From Cololabis saira (Eukaryota; Chordata; Actinopteri; Beloniformes; Belonidae), in assembly GCF_033807715.1 (NCBI RefSeq), contig NC_084596.1, forward strand, positions 28,036,879 to 28,100,878: 64,000 bases of DNA, in the 5' to 3' direction. Position numbers and translations under genes: made by a program. A model generated the notes under the pieces. It saw nothing but the letters and a program-made list of their open reading frames with translations, was not told where the DNA came from and ran no database searches. Shown one piece after another: positions 1 to 10,659 of this stretch (position 1 is the first letter of the stretch; every line of letters starts with the position of its first letter).

Positions 1-295
1 AAGTAAATATCGTGGTCACTGTTGCCGGGTTTTAAATGAAGGAGATGTGAAGGAGTTGCTCTCAAGACTCCTCAGAGGATTTACTCTCTGGCTAATCAGT
101 GGCCTGCAACCTAGTGATGTTACATTTCCAGCTCGATTCAGCTCAGTTAGAACCCCGGCTAAGTAGGTGCGAATAAAGGAGGTACTAACTGGCTAGTTAG
201 TACCTCCACTAGGTGACCACTAGTCACCTAGTGGAAAACCCTTCAAACACAGTAGAGATGAGCGGGGCCGAGCCAAGTAGGTACGACTGGAAATT
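1..295. repeat. MITE-like DNA repeat with two adjacent hairpins
   Basis: Two near-perfect palindromes lie side by side. Arms 178-190 and 195-207 (GGAGGTACTAACT and its complement, 4-base loop) are followed by arms 206-217 and 223-234 (CCACTAGGTGAC and its complement, 5-base loop). Around them are paired motifs 'CTAAGTAGGTGCG' (about 159-171) and 'CCAAGTAGGTACGACTGG' (about 273-290). From memory this resembles a widespread fish non-autonomous DNA repeat (hAT-like by recollection only). The left end lies outside the window, so no terminal repeat pair or target duplication can be shown. Confidence 0.4.
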
Positions 296-1453
296 ACCTA
301 TTGCTGGTGTAGCCTGGTAGTTCTATTTTGTCCTCTGTGGGGGAGCATGTATTTCCAGTGGATATTTTCAAAGTTATTTACATCCTAAGCTGAAACCTGT
401 TGTGCCATGTAGATGCCATCCTGCCCTTTCCACAGATCTATCATTTGCTGGAGTGTGTCATGTGACACAAGAGCTCTCAGTTTCCATCTCAGAAGGCACA
501 TTTATGGAAACAAGAGCATTAAGCACATTTGTGATATACGTTATGAAAAAATGCTTATAAAATGGATATTTGATATACATTGAGATACATTGAGAGTTTT
601 AAGCCATTTATGAGATGTATAATCACCAATCGTAATATCTGAAGAAAGTCGGGAAAAACAATAAAAGGTTGTTCAGATTCCTCATGAGTCAGTCTGAATC
701 ATGAACAGTTTAGGAGTTATATGAATGTGATAGTATTCATGGACCTTTGGTGGCTGTAACCAGATATATCTTTATTCGTGAACTAGTGTGAGGTTTCTGG
801 TCACAGGAGCATCATCCCTGAAGAAATAAAAATTGTTCTTTGCCATATGTATGTACATTACTGGCCTTGGATATCCCAGAATATGAATGAACTGGGCACC
901 AAAGACAAGTCTTCCTGTTAGTGAAGATGCAAAATCCTGTTTTGCACAATAAGAAATACAACGTAAACACAACTCAATTTTGATTAAATAGTCCCTGTGG
1001 CTTTTTTTTCTCTTTTGATATGACAGACTCAGTTTATCATAATATCAAAGCAATTCTCAAACTTCCTTGGGTCTGAGGAGAATGTTTTTCTTAATTCATT
1101 CATGTAAACAGGTGTAGAGGTGAGACGAGCAATAAAATGAAGTTAGAAAAAGCCTGCAGTAAAGAAACAGTGAGTAAAACAAAAATATAAAATAAGTATG
1201 CATGCAATAAAGAGTGAACAAAATGAAAATGTTTAAAAAAGAGAAAAGTTGTCATCAAACTATTTTAGCTACCAACATTAGTTGAATCTGTCTTAGTGAA
1301 ATAATCAAATTGACACCTTTTTTTCCTAATCGACGATGTACTGAAGTGAACTCATCTTTTTTTCTTGTTGGTGTGAGATAAGAGCATAAAAAGGTGAGAC
1401 TCAGCAACTAGGATCACTTAGCGTTAACAGCACAACACAAACAGTGTAACTTA
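296..1453. other. Non-coding, nothing recognised
   Basis: AT-rich sequence with no recognised repeat or gene. A 66-codon minus-strand frame at 772-972 has no start context or family resemblance that I recognise, so I treat it as chance. Confidence 0.5.
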
Positions 1454-1608
1454 TCACGTGCAGTTGAGATGCACAGGTTTCCAGCGTTTGGAACCACAGG
1501 CTTTCTGCTTCAGTCTCTCAGCAGATCCAGTGGCATGCTGGGCCATGAATTTCATGACTCCTTCTAGGTAGTTTTCAGATCGTCTCAGATTTCGTGTTGT
1601 AAATTCTC
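1454..1608 (-). CDS. Weak candidate terminal exon, unknown protein
   Basis: On the minus strand an AG acceptor (GTGCAG, ending at 1609) is followed by an open frame of about 51 codons that ends in TGA at 1454-1456. The peptide is rich in charged and helix-forming residues, contains ENYLEGVMKFMAQHATGS, and has two cysteines near its C-terminus (KACGSKRW and HLNCT). I do not recognise the family. Just upstream on the same strand another frame reads EDVSVLRDTIGGERVQENL, so this could instead be a frameshifted pseudogene or two exons. The pyrimidine tract before the acceptor is weak, and no AATAAA is seen soon downstream on the minus strand. A chance frame is quite possible. Confidence 0.2.
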
Positions 1609-2214
1609 CTGCACGCGCTCTCCTCCAATGGTGTCACGCAACACGCTCACATCCTCCTTGCAGCACAATGTGACAAGTGAATAATTTAACACATTTATTT
1701 GGTGATAAATATAAAAGTAACAGTGGATTGCACAGCCATTCACTCTGCACAAATCAATTTGAACGATCCCTTTCCAAAACATTGTATATACTAGAAGAGA
1801 AAATCCCATAAGTACATGTGCATCAGGGCCATGTGCAAAGATCAGTAGCCAAACGTTTTGCTTGTTAATTTTCCTCTTTGCGTCTTTACTAAACACAGAC
1901 AAATAATGTATTACTACAACAAGGGAACAGGCGTAAATTGTAAAAGTCCTAATATAGATAGACTTATTACTGTAGCATGACAGTTTTGTCATAACAGTTC
2001 ATGTTGACCTTCACAAACTTACTGCGGTGAAACACCGTTGGTGATAGACACAAGTTAATAAACCACTTTTCAAACTGATTAAATTATTGATCAGCTATTG
2101 TGACAAAACACTTTTATTGTTAATCACACACGCAGCAATGTGGGTAACTGTCAGTTTTCAAGCATTATCTTTCACCTCGTCTGATTTTTTTGTTGTCAGT
2201 GAATGTTCTTTTTT
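1609..2214. other. Non-coding, nothing recognised
   Basis: A 135-codon minus-strand frame overlaps 1585-1992, but its upper part is low-complexity and resembles no family I know. Only its last 20 or so codons look protein-like (see the candidate exon). Confidence 0.4.
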
Positions 2215-2297
2215 TTTAAATATTATTATGTACAGCACTTTGGTCAGTGATATCTGTTTAAATGTGCTTTATAAATAAATTGTACTTACTTACTACA
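2215..2297 (+). repeat. LINE 3'-tail remnant
   Basis: The string TGTACAGCACTTTGG, followed by AAATGTGCTTTATAAATAAA and a short TTAC repeat, matches the characteristic 3' end of several fish non-LTR retrotransposons (the 'gtgctatataaataaa' tail). No coding part is attached, so this is probably a strongly 5'-truncated insertion. The family cannot be fixed from the tail alone. Confidence 0.45.
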
Positions 2298-3056
2298 TGC
2301 ACGTCTTGCTGTCCTTTCTGTGTGCGTGCAGGCAAACAGGCTGCAGCTGCATCTCAAACTGCTTAGCAGCAGAGAACATTTAGCAGAGCTCTTTCATTTG
2401 GCCCAGGTGCTATGGAAAAATGCTTAAGCACTGAACCTTATTATCCCAAGCAAATCCCTAGAATTACATAGTCTGGATATTGGTATTGTTTTTTTATTTA
2501 ACGACAAGATCTATGCAACTCCTATAAAAAGCAGATCGAATTGGAATTGAGACCCATGCATGTTTGTCAGATAATGTGACTGCAAGCCGTTCAGATCTGT
2601 GTGGCTAAAAATGTAAATGTTACTATGTCCTATTTAATCGTGGCTGTTCAAAAGATAACTGTACTCATCAAGGAGTTGCACTGATGTTTTTGCATGCCAT
2701 CACATTTATGGAATATACTCTCCTCATCCAAATGTAGGTCAGTTTTTAACCAGATCATGACCTGTATTAATCAATGTCATTTATTTTTCCAGATTTATTA
2801 GTGCCGCCACAACTAGCAAGGGGTGACAGACTTTGTGGTGCTTTTTAAAAGTTACAGACACAACCCACATGATCATTTGAATTGGTTGAATTTTTGTTAA
2901 CCTTGAAAGAGCCTTTTACTAGTACTACTACTTGTACTTTGACTAGTCCAAGTAATTTACCCACGAAACTTTAAACTTCTGTAAAAAAAAAAAACGTTTA
3001 GGCAAAATAGTCAAAATTCTCAGCTAGACATATAGACAAGATAAATTCTTACAAGT
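2298..3056. other. Non-coding, nothing recognised
   Basis: AT-rich unique-looking sequence with a short A-run near 2983. No repeat or gene recognised. Confidence 0.5.
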
Positions 3057-3654
3057 ATCATAATGTTGGGCAGCAACATGGTTAATGTACCATGGCTTAT
3101 TGGTTAGCACTGTTGCCTCACGTCAAGGAGGTTCCTGGTTCGACTCCCTGGCCCGGCGGGGGTCTTTCTGTGTGGAGTTTGCATGTGCTTCCGTGGGTTC
3201 CTTCCGGTTACTCCGGCTTCCTCCCACAGTCCAAAAACATGCATAGTAGGTTAATTGATGATTTTTTAATTGCCCGTGAGTGTGAGGTACAGTACCATGG
3301 CTTAGTGGTTAGCACTGTTGCCTCACATCAAGGAGGTTCCTGGTTTGACTCCCTGGCCCGGCGGGAGTCTTTCTGTGTGGAGTTTGCATGTTCTCCCTGT
3401 GCTTCCGTGGTTTCCTTCCGGTTACTCCGGCTTCCCCAGCCCACAGTCCAAAAACATGCATAGTAGGTTCATTGATGATTTTTAGATTGAGTGTGTCTGG
3501 TTGTTTGTATGTACGTGTCCCTGCGATAGACTGGCGACCTGTCCAGGGTGAATCCCTGCCTCTCACTTGTAATGTGCTGGGATAGGCTCCAGCAGGCCCC
3601 CGTGACCCTGCAAAGGATAAAGCGGGTATAGAAAATGGATGGATCATAATGTTG
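3057..3654 (+). mobile_element. V-SINE/DANA-like SINE dimer with 12-bp TSD
   Basis: Two head-to-tail copies of a tRNA-derived SINE start at about 3087 and 3292. Each has a tRNA-like head (A-box-like TGGCTTAGTGGTTAGCAC, then B-box-like GGTTCGACTCC or GGTTTGACTCC) and the conserved body string TCTGTGTGGAGTTTGCATG, known from the DANA/V-SINE group. The first copy stops after about 200 bp. The second is full length and ends in a tail of the GGATAGGCTCCAGC...AAAATGGATGG type found in many teleost SINEs. The perfect 12-bp repeat ATCATAATGTTG (3057-3068 and 3643-3654) flanks the pair as a whole, so the inserted unit is 3069-3642. Both copies share a variant '...ATGCATAGTAGGTT' string. The 123-codon frame across the dimer is a by-product. 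Confidence 0.85.
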
Positions 3655-4391
3655 TACTTTTCAAATAATGTAGAATGACTTTTGCAGCCTGACTGTTGTA
3701 TAGTTATATTCGCCTATAAGTTAAGGGAGGAAATTTAGGTATAGTAACAATAGAGATGACAATGAATGTATGTTGTGAAATTGTACTTATTTTTTTGTTT
3801 TTTTTTGATTAACCAGCACTATAGTATACCAAAGTACCTTTAAACAGCAAAATACATCATCGACAAACTGCTAATACACTTGGGGCCTGATTTACTAAAG
3901 GTTTGCGTGCGTAAAAACGTGTGCAAACTTGACATCACCCGCAAAGCAATGTGCAAGCTGATCTACTAACAGCGTGCAAAGAGGACTGCGCCTCTCAAAT
4001 GAGCAAAATAGCACACGCTATTCATTTAGTACTTTTGCCCTAATGAATAATCAATATGGGACGTACCCGCCAGAAAGCGCTAAATACTGGAAGGGGAAAA
4101 TGCAAATTGGTCCGTTTACCACACGCAATGAGATTTACCAAGCCTGAAAGTTTTTGCGGGGATTGTGATTGCGTCTGTATTTAATACGTTCGAAAGGAAG
4201 GTGCTAATCTCCACATGCAAAAGGAGAAATATTTTATTTGAATGTTAAATCGAGTATTATTCAGCAAAAGGTTGCCACAGGAGGCACATTCATTTTTTTA
4301 TTTGTGATAATAAATAAATCACGTGTTTTCATGGAGAAAAAAGTGTTTCTCATTGTGCGCCTATACTTGTTCTACAGTTGTCATACCCCGG

Positions 4392-4797
4392 TGTTGTGCC
4401 GTATTCAGCACCCCTGCCGTGAAAAGCACCCCCTCGTCTGACAAAAATGATATTCTCATTCTGTGTCACGTTCTGTTTAGCGTCCAGTTTTGTGTTAATG
4501 ATTCATGTTTAAATGCGCTCATGGATTCCACAATAGTCATACTTTCCCACAATCACAGTCACAGATAACAAAAATCGGGTAAATGGTTATTGATGTCATT
4601 AATTAATAGCCTGCTTACTGTGTTGTCTTCCATAATATTTGTCAATATATATAATATAAACTCCTAAGTATGTGTTTGTGTGATTGTGTATATAAATATA
4701 TTGAAGTGTCAGTGTGTTGTTTTTTTTCTTGGTCTACTTATCATTGAATATACGAGGGGGTGCTTTTCACGGCAGGGGTGCTGAATACGGCACAACA
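4392..4797. repeat. Inner 406-bp unit with perfect 46-bp inverted repeats
   Basis: The 46 bases at 4392-4437 (starting TGTTGTGCCGTATTCAGCAC) are exactly complementary to 4752-4797. The 314-bp spacer contains no open frame I recognise. It reads as a second, nested non-autonomous element inserted into the Harbinger-like element, because the Myb-like reading frame stops making sense exactly where this repeat begins. I could not find a convincing target-site duplication beside it, so recent inversion-duplication inside the host element is an alternative. Confidence 0.7.
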
Positions 4798-4860
4798 ATT
4801 TGCCTCTTCCACTAATATCTCTAACTCCAACTCGTCAAATTTCATTTTGCGCTTGCGACT
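4798..4860 (-). pseudogene. N-terminal scrap of Harbinger Myb/SANT-like protein
   Basis: Minus-strand residues SRKRKMKFDELELEILVEEA match the style of the N-terminus of the Myb/SANT-like DNA-binding protein carried by vertebrate Harbinger elements (basic patch, then F-D/T-x-x-E-L-E-x-L-V-E-E). In active elements this protein binds transposon ends and helps the transposase act. Only about 20 residues remain; the frame then runs into the 46-bp inverted repeat. It is not functional. Confidence 0.45.
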
Positions 4861-5080
4861 ATATCCTGCTTTCCATCCAGACTCTCCATGGCGCAAAGTT
4901 TGCGCCGCAAACCGTAAGACACGCAACACCTCATTTAAATACTGAGGTTTGCACCTGTTATCAATTGCGCACGCAATCTTAGTCGATCACCCGCAAAACA
5001 CACAACAACAGCACGTGCAAACTTTTTCAGTGCACACGCAATTTAGTACTCTTTATTTAGGATCTTAGTAAATCGGGCCC

Positions 5081-8000
5081 TTGGTGTAAGCTTGAAAAAA
5101 CAACCATGACTTTGTAAAAGTACAATGATGCTGTCATCTTTAAAATGTCCTGTATTTGGGGTCATCTGAGTAATATGCAGCACCGTGTGGCTAACTTTGC
5201 ACGATTCAAACTGTCCTGCAGCATAGGGACACAAATGAATGTTTTAAGTGTATGTAAAGCAACATCATTTTGAACACGTCTTAAATACTCTCATCTGTTC
5301 CCGAGAGCGACCTTCCAGGATAGATTTCCCGTCAGAAGTCTCCTCCTCCATGGACATCAAGGCAGAATGTGTCACTTCTTTGTTCCCCCTGGGACAGGCA
5401 GAGGCCAGAACTACTGACACGCCCGACCTCCACTCAAATGATGCTGGCACAATAAAAATAAATCACCTCTGATGAAGTGTTAATCCGCTTTGACAAAGCA
5501 TCTCGCCTCTGAATTAAGATGTCATTTTTTATTGCCAAAGTGACACCTGTTTAAAATAAGCGGCCTGGAATGACTTATGTGGCTGTTATTCTTGTCAGTG
5601 AGCAGTTCCTTCAAAGAAAGTGAAGAGAATCATTGGGGCTGATATGAATGCCCTAGCATTTTTTCATATCATTAAAAAATGGACGGAATTACCTCAAAAG
5701 GCAGTGTTATGAGATCTCGCTAAATAAATTAATTAATTCATTGGCACAGCTAAGTTGGAATTTTCTTTAATATTTCTAGATACATCAATCCCCACATATC
5801 CATAAATATTCATATGTCATAATAAAGTTGTATATTAACTGTAAAAATGAAATGCATCCAAGAAATTCCTCCAGTGATTGTATTTACTCTACTAGGCATC
5901 ACACGACTCAATCAGTTTTGGTAGTCTGTATTACAGCTGTACAGCACATTTATTCTCCATCTCGCAGATGTGAACATGCAAGCACACAAAGACTGCTGCC
6001 ACCAGCACCACCGAACAATCAGTTTCTGTAGAGCTGAATGCTTCAGCCCCGTAGCTGTCAGAGTAAACTGAAGGGAGTTTGAGCATGCACTCCAGATGTG
6101 AGGCAGTGTGCCCACCCTCTCAGCCTAATCAGATTGATTAGGGTTTGTAATCTGGCGGGCAAGCACTGGACTCTGCACTCCATAATTCTGAGTAGTGAGA
6201 ACTCACAAGATGGCTAGATGTTACACAGTCCAGAGCAGCTTACGCCTGCCTGCTCGTCCACTGCACTGACATGAGAACAGTAAGGTGGAGCAGGGTTAAG
6301 ACTACGGTATTGTGTGTCTGTTTTAAATCAAAACCGCAGACTTGAAAAGTCCCAGTCACATTGGGCATTCTCAGACCGGTCTTAAGCATATTTTTATTTT
6401 GTTTTTTTGATGTGATATTATGCCTTTTCAACGTGACTTCCTTCCATCGGATGAAACTGCCCACAAACTTCAAATAAAAGCAGTCGGCATATAAGAGTGG
6501 AGCCATGCTTATAAACAGGCGCAGCAACAGGAGGTCTTATTCAGCTCCGGCCTGAATTTCAGAGTTTGAATCCAACCCATTGAAATGATTTGAGAGGGAT
6601 GTGGGAACCGAGATACTGGCGCTGACAAGCTCAGTCAATGATCAGAAAAGGAAATACTGCTCTCAATGACCTTACTGTTACCCTTACCGTTTCTGTATAA
6701 GCCTCCTCTTTCTGATACTGGTATGGGTCTGAAACATCCAATTCAGTCCCATCCCAGGAACTAGCCTTGCTCTCATTTCCTGTCTGCGCAACAGCCGTCT
6801 CCTGTTTAAATTATACCCCCGTGGCTCCTCAGTTCTCTTACACATAGCTCTGCTCTCTCCTGCTGTCTTTCTCTCTCCTGACTTCTCCACCCATGTCAGC
6901 TACCTTGCAAGCCAGTTTCTTTAAAAAATATTTTTTTTATAAAGACCAAAATGTATTAACAGGAGAAATCACTGCTCGATGACACTCAAAGTTTAGAGAA
7001 CAGATGATGAAGAACAAATGTTTTGTTTTGGCTTCAAAATAACAAAATTATAACTGCTTTCCTCTTTCATATTCTTTTAGTATTTGCTTCTCATGAATCT
7101 CAGTATAGATGATCATTTTAATTAAAGTATAGTTTATATTCTGTTATGAAAACAAAATAAAAAGGCAAAATGAGTCAAACTGATGCCTTGCTGACATTTT
7201 GTAGGCCCTGGAGCATGTTGTCCAGTAACAAAATACTGTTTAAGCTTTCAGTTGTTCATGCATCCAAATCTTCTCTGTCTGGCCTGTTTCATGCAGCTGC
7301 CCCTATACTGCATATTCAAATGTCATTACCAAAGGCTTTCTGCATAGGCATTGTCATCATCTTTCAGAAAGCAGGCCCACAGCAGGAGCAGCACTACATA
7401 AACAAGGAGAACCGTATGAAAAATAATCAACTACGAAAAAATAAAAAGGCCAATTTTGGAACGTGTGAAGAGACTGTGGTGAAAACCCAACACACTGGGG
7501 GCTTCCATGTTTTCAACCACAGCTTGTCTGAGCACAGATGTTATCACACAATTTCACTACACATTTATGGAAACCTCTATGAGATGGACATTGTTACTTT
7601 AACAAGGCATGATGTGGCTTTTAATGAAACTATGTGAGTTTCTTAAGTCTGGGCTTCCCAGCCAATTCCCTGTATAGCAGTTAAAACAGAATTTATTGTG
7701 CTCGTTTACATTTCAATGCACGTTTCTGTGAAATCAGGGAAAACCATGGGTCTATTTTTCTTCTCTCTGAGCAAGGAGAAATATGGAGAAAAATATAGCC
7801 AGTATTTTACATCTCCTTTATATACCTGACACACTTAACCTGCTCCACACTGCCACACTGCAGCACATTTCTGCAGTAATCCACACACAATCAACATGAG
7901 ACATATTCTGTGGCATGGCAATCATTTGATACGCAAACCTACAGTGCCTCGTCTCCTTCACAGATAAATCATGTACAATTATCATAATTTGTAGAACAAA

Positions 8001-8894
8001 CACTGAAAAGTTTATGTCTGAATGTCATGATATTTTGTCTAAGAAGTGTGTTTACTGCCGATTTATGTGCACATGTGTATATACATTTGCCTCCAGAGAT
8101 GGCTCTACATATATATTGGTTCAGTAGGGTTGATGTAAAGAATTAGATGGATTCTCGTGTGTGGGACAAAAGATTTGAGCAAACACATCGCAGTCAGGCA
8201 ACATATGCAATTTAAGACCCACCCTGCAAACCAGTCTAAATGCTTAAAAAGATGGCATCTAGACTTCTTTTCTTCTACTCTGAAGTTGTTTAAATCTTAC
8301 ATCTGCCTTATTCAATTCTAACTACATGTAACCAGTGGTGAGTTTACAGTCTAATCTTTCCAACATCACTGTGTAAATGATTTAAATCCCACTGGTCCAC
8401 CTACGCGTGGGTGGTTGTCTCCTCCCAATTATTTACCTTCATAATCAACATATGATACATTTTTTAATAATTTTTTATTTAAATTTTTTAATTTGATATT
8501 TTTTACCAGTTTAACATGGATGACTTCCTTTATTCCAGATTACCCACCGTTCTTGTCCACAGTATGTACATAAATGTCCTCAAGTATCCCTTACTCTTTA
8601 GATGCAAATAGATTACTTGGTCTTGACTTAGTGGCTGTCCTGTATTGTGCCATATGTTGAGTTGTTGTTTAGTCTGTGCTATGTAAAAGTCATTATGCTC
8701 TTCACTGCATTAAACTGGACGTACAACACAGCTCAGTGTGTTTTTCTATGTTTAATCCCCAGAGTGAACAAGCATTTCTCTGAGGGGTTGTTAGATTTCA
8801 AGTGGGCCAAGATGTTGTGTCTGGGAATATTTCCAGTTTTCTCAGCAACTCATGGTACAGATAAAATGACAATATTTTATGTATTTATCTATGT
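5081..8894. other. Non-coding, nothing recognised
   Basis: No transposon or gene recognised in 3.8 kb. The longest frame (7170-7637, 155 codons, plus) resembles no family I know and has no supporting splice or codon pattern. The only motif noted is a homeodomain-type palindrome at 6124-6142 (see findings). Confidence 0.5.
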
Positions 8895-8896
8895 AT

Positions 8897-8947
<51 letters not shown>

Positions 8948-8950
8948 TTA
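8895..8950. repeat. (TATT)n microsatellite
   Basis: About 14 perfect TATT units directly abut the end of repeat copy A. The adjacency suggests either insertion of copy A at the microsatellite or growth of the repeat from the element's end. Confidence 0.95.
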
Positions 8951-10449
8951 GGGCCCGAACCGTAACGTGCACCCAGATGTGTTATACATCAAAATGTGCG
9001 TCTTCATCTTGCGACGACGCGCATTACTTTTCTCTTTCAAAAGCATTACCGTGGCGATGATAGATGCCAAAAAGCGTGCCCCCCCCTTCATCTGATTGGT
9101 CCATATTTGATAGTTCCCCAAAAGTCACCAAATTTTTCACGTAAGCCAGGCCTGGTGATAAATTTGATATTTCATGGTTTGCAATAATGGGCGTGGCAAA
9201 ATGGCTCAACAGCGCCCCCTAGAAAACTTTGTGCCTCAAGCCCCACAATACGGTTTGACGTACATGCACGGAAATCGGTACACACCTGTATCAGGTTGCA
9301 ACTTAAAGAAAAGTCTCTTGGCGCCATGGCCGAAGCCGAACAGGAAGTCGGCCATTTTCAATTAATCGTGTAATTTTGCCGCAATTTATGCCATGTCTTC
9401 GGCCATTAATACGGCCCGAACCGTAACGCGCACTCAGGTGTGTTATACATCAAAATGTGTGTCTCGATCCTGCGACGACGCGCATTACTTTTCTCAGTCA
9501 AAAGCATTACCGTGGCGACGATAGATGCCAAAAAAGCGCGCCCCCACTTCATCTGGTTGGTCCATATTTGATAGTTCCTACTTTCTGCCATAACTTTTGA
9601 ATGGTTTGATATCAAGACTCGTGGGGGGTGTCATCGGACTCGGTATTGAGTACTTGACCTTCATTGGCATGAATTAGCCCCGCTCCTTCTTCTGATTGGT
9701 CAATATTTGATAGTCCCTATTCTCTGCCATAACTTTTGAATGGTTTGACATAAAGACTCATCGGTGGTGTCATCGGACTCGGTATTGAGTACTTGACCTT
9801 TCATTGGCCTTAATTAGCCCCGCCCATTCTTCTGATTGGTCAATATTTGATAGTCCCTTTTTCCTGCTATAACCTTTGAATGGTTTGACATAGAGAGTCG
9901 TGGGTGGTGTCATCGGACTTGGTTTTGACTCCTTTACCTTAATTGGTGCAAATAAGCCCCGCCCCTTCTTCTGATTGCTCGATATGTGATAGTTCCGATT
10001 TTCTGCATTAACTTTTGAATGTTTGACATAAAGACTCGTGGGTGGTGTCATCGGACTCGGTTTTGAGTCCTTGACTTTCATTAGCATGAATTAGCCCCGC
10101 CCCTTTTGCTGATTGGTCGATATTTGATAGATCCTATTTTCTGCCATAACTTTTGAATGGTATGACATACAGAGTCGTGGGTGGTGTCACTGGACTCAGT
10201 TTTGAGTCCTTGAACATAATTGCTGCAAATTAGACCCGCCCCTTCATCTGATTGGTTGATATCTGATAGTTTCTACTTTCTGCCATAACCTTTAAATGGT
10301 TTGATATAGAGAGTCGTGGCTGGTGTCATCCGCTAAATGTCCAGGCCTGAAGACATCTACATGCAAGTCATACAAGGGCTTCCAATGCAGCACGCCTGAA
10401 CGTGCACAAAGGTGCGAGGGCCCGTTCATCGCTGCTTGCAGCTTTAATT
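8951..10449 (-). mobile_element. Teleost repeat family 'GCTGCAAGCAGC', copy A
   Basis: Read on the minus strand it starts AATTAAAGCTGCAAGCAGCG and ends CGGTTCGGGCCCTAA. Copies B (13690-14826) and C (39915-41073) share the same order of blocks: the GCTGC-AA-GCAGC mini-hairpin, a tandem array of about 130-bp units, a CG-rich block with ACGTTACGGTT, then sequence with CAGGCCTGG and AAATTTGGTGACTTTTGG. No protein is encoded; open frames arise from the tandem array. Copy A is longer because, after the GTGACTTTTGG block, it returns to the earlier block starting GGAACTATCAAATATGGACC (junction about 9112-9121). I cannot name the superfamily. Confidence 0.7.
9600..10345 (-). repeat. Internal tandem array, about 130-bp unit, copy A
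   Basis: Roughly six diverged units each carry GGTGTCATCGGACT, a TTGAGT...CTTGAC segment, GCCCCGCCC, CTTCTGATTGGTC and CTGCCATAACTTTTGAATGG in the same order. The minus-strand 105-codon frame at 9770-10087 repeats the peptide KPSPMTPPT as a consequence. Copies B and C carry the same array with fewer units. The CCAAT-like ATTGG and GC-box-like GGGCGGGGC strings recur in each unit. Confidence 0.8.
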
Positions 10450-10659
10450 AATTTTTTTTTCTCTTGAAATTTCTAGGCTGGGTGATAATGGCCTAGCTCA
10501 GATGTTTACAGGTTTGGAGTGCTTTCTCAATCCAATGGCGAAGATTTTTGATGATAGACAGTTTGTGTTCCAGTGGCTAACACAAATTAAAAATATTGGT
10601 CTGTTCACGTAGGTCTATAGTATATGTCTGTTTGTTTCCCTTACTCTAAAATTGTGCAA

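Larger units (their letters stand above)
3883..5080 (-). mobile_element. PIF/Harbinger-like DNA transposon, internally deleted
   Basis: The ends form imperfect terminal inverted repeats: GGGCCTGATTTACTAA at 3883-3898 against the complement of TTAGTAAATCGGGCCC at 5065-5080. The trinucleotide TTG directly flanks both ends (3880-3882 and 5081-5083). A 3-bp target duplication and this type of end fit the PIF/Harbinger superfamily. A Myb/SANT-like coding scrap on the minus strand (4798-4860) supports that and gives the orientation. No DDE transposase is present, so the element is non-autonomous. It contains an inner unit, 4392-4797, bounded by its own perfect inverted repeats. The sub-terminal parts are rich in TTTGCG/CGCAAA-type motifs on both sides. 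Confidence 0.75.

Noticed and set aside
3092..3463. 123-codon frame as a small gene
   Set aside because: It runs through the SINE dimer and repeats a peptide from each copy.
7170..7637. 155-codon open frame as a gene
   Set aside because: No recognisable motif, no upstream promoter or splice context; length is possible by chance in 64 kb of six frames.
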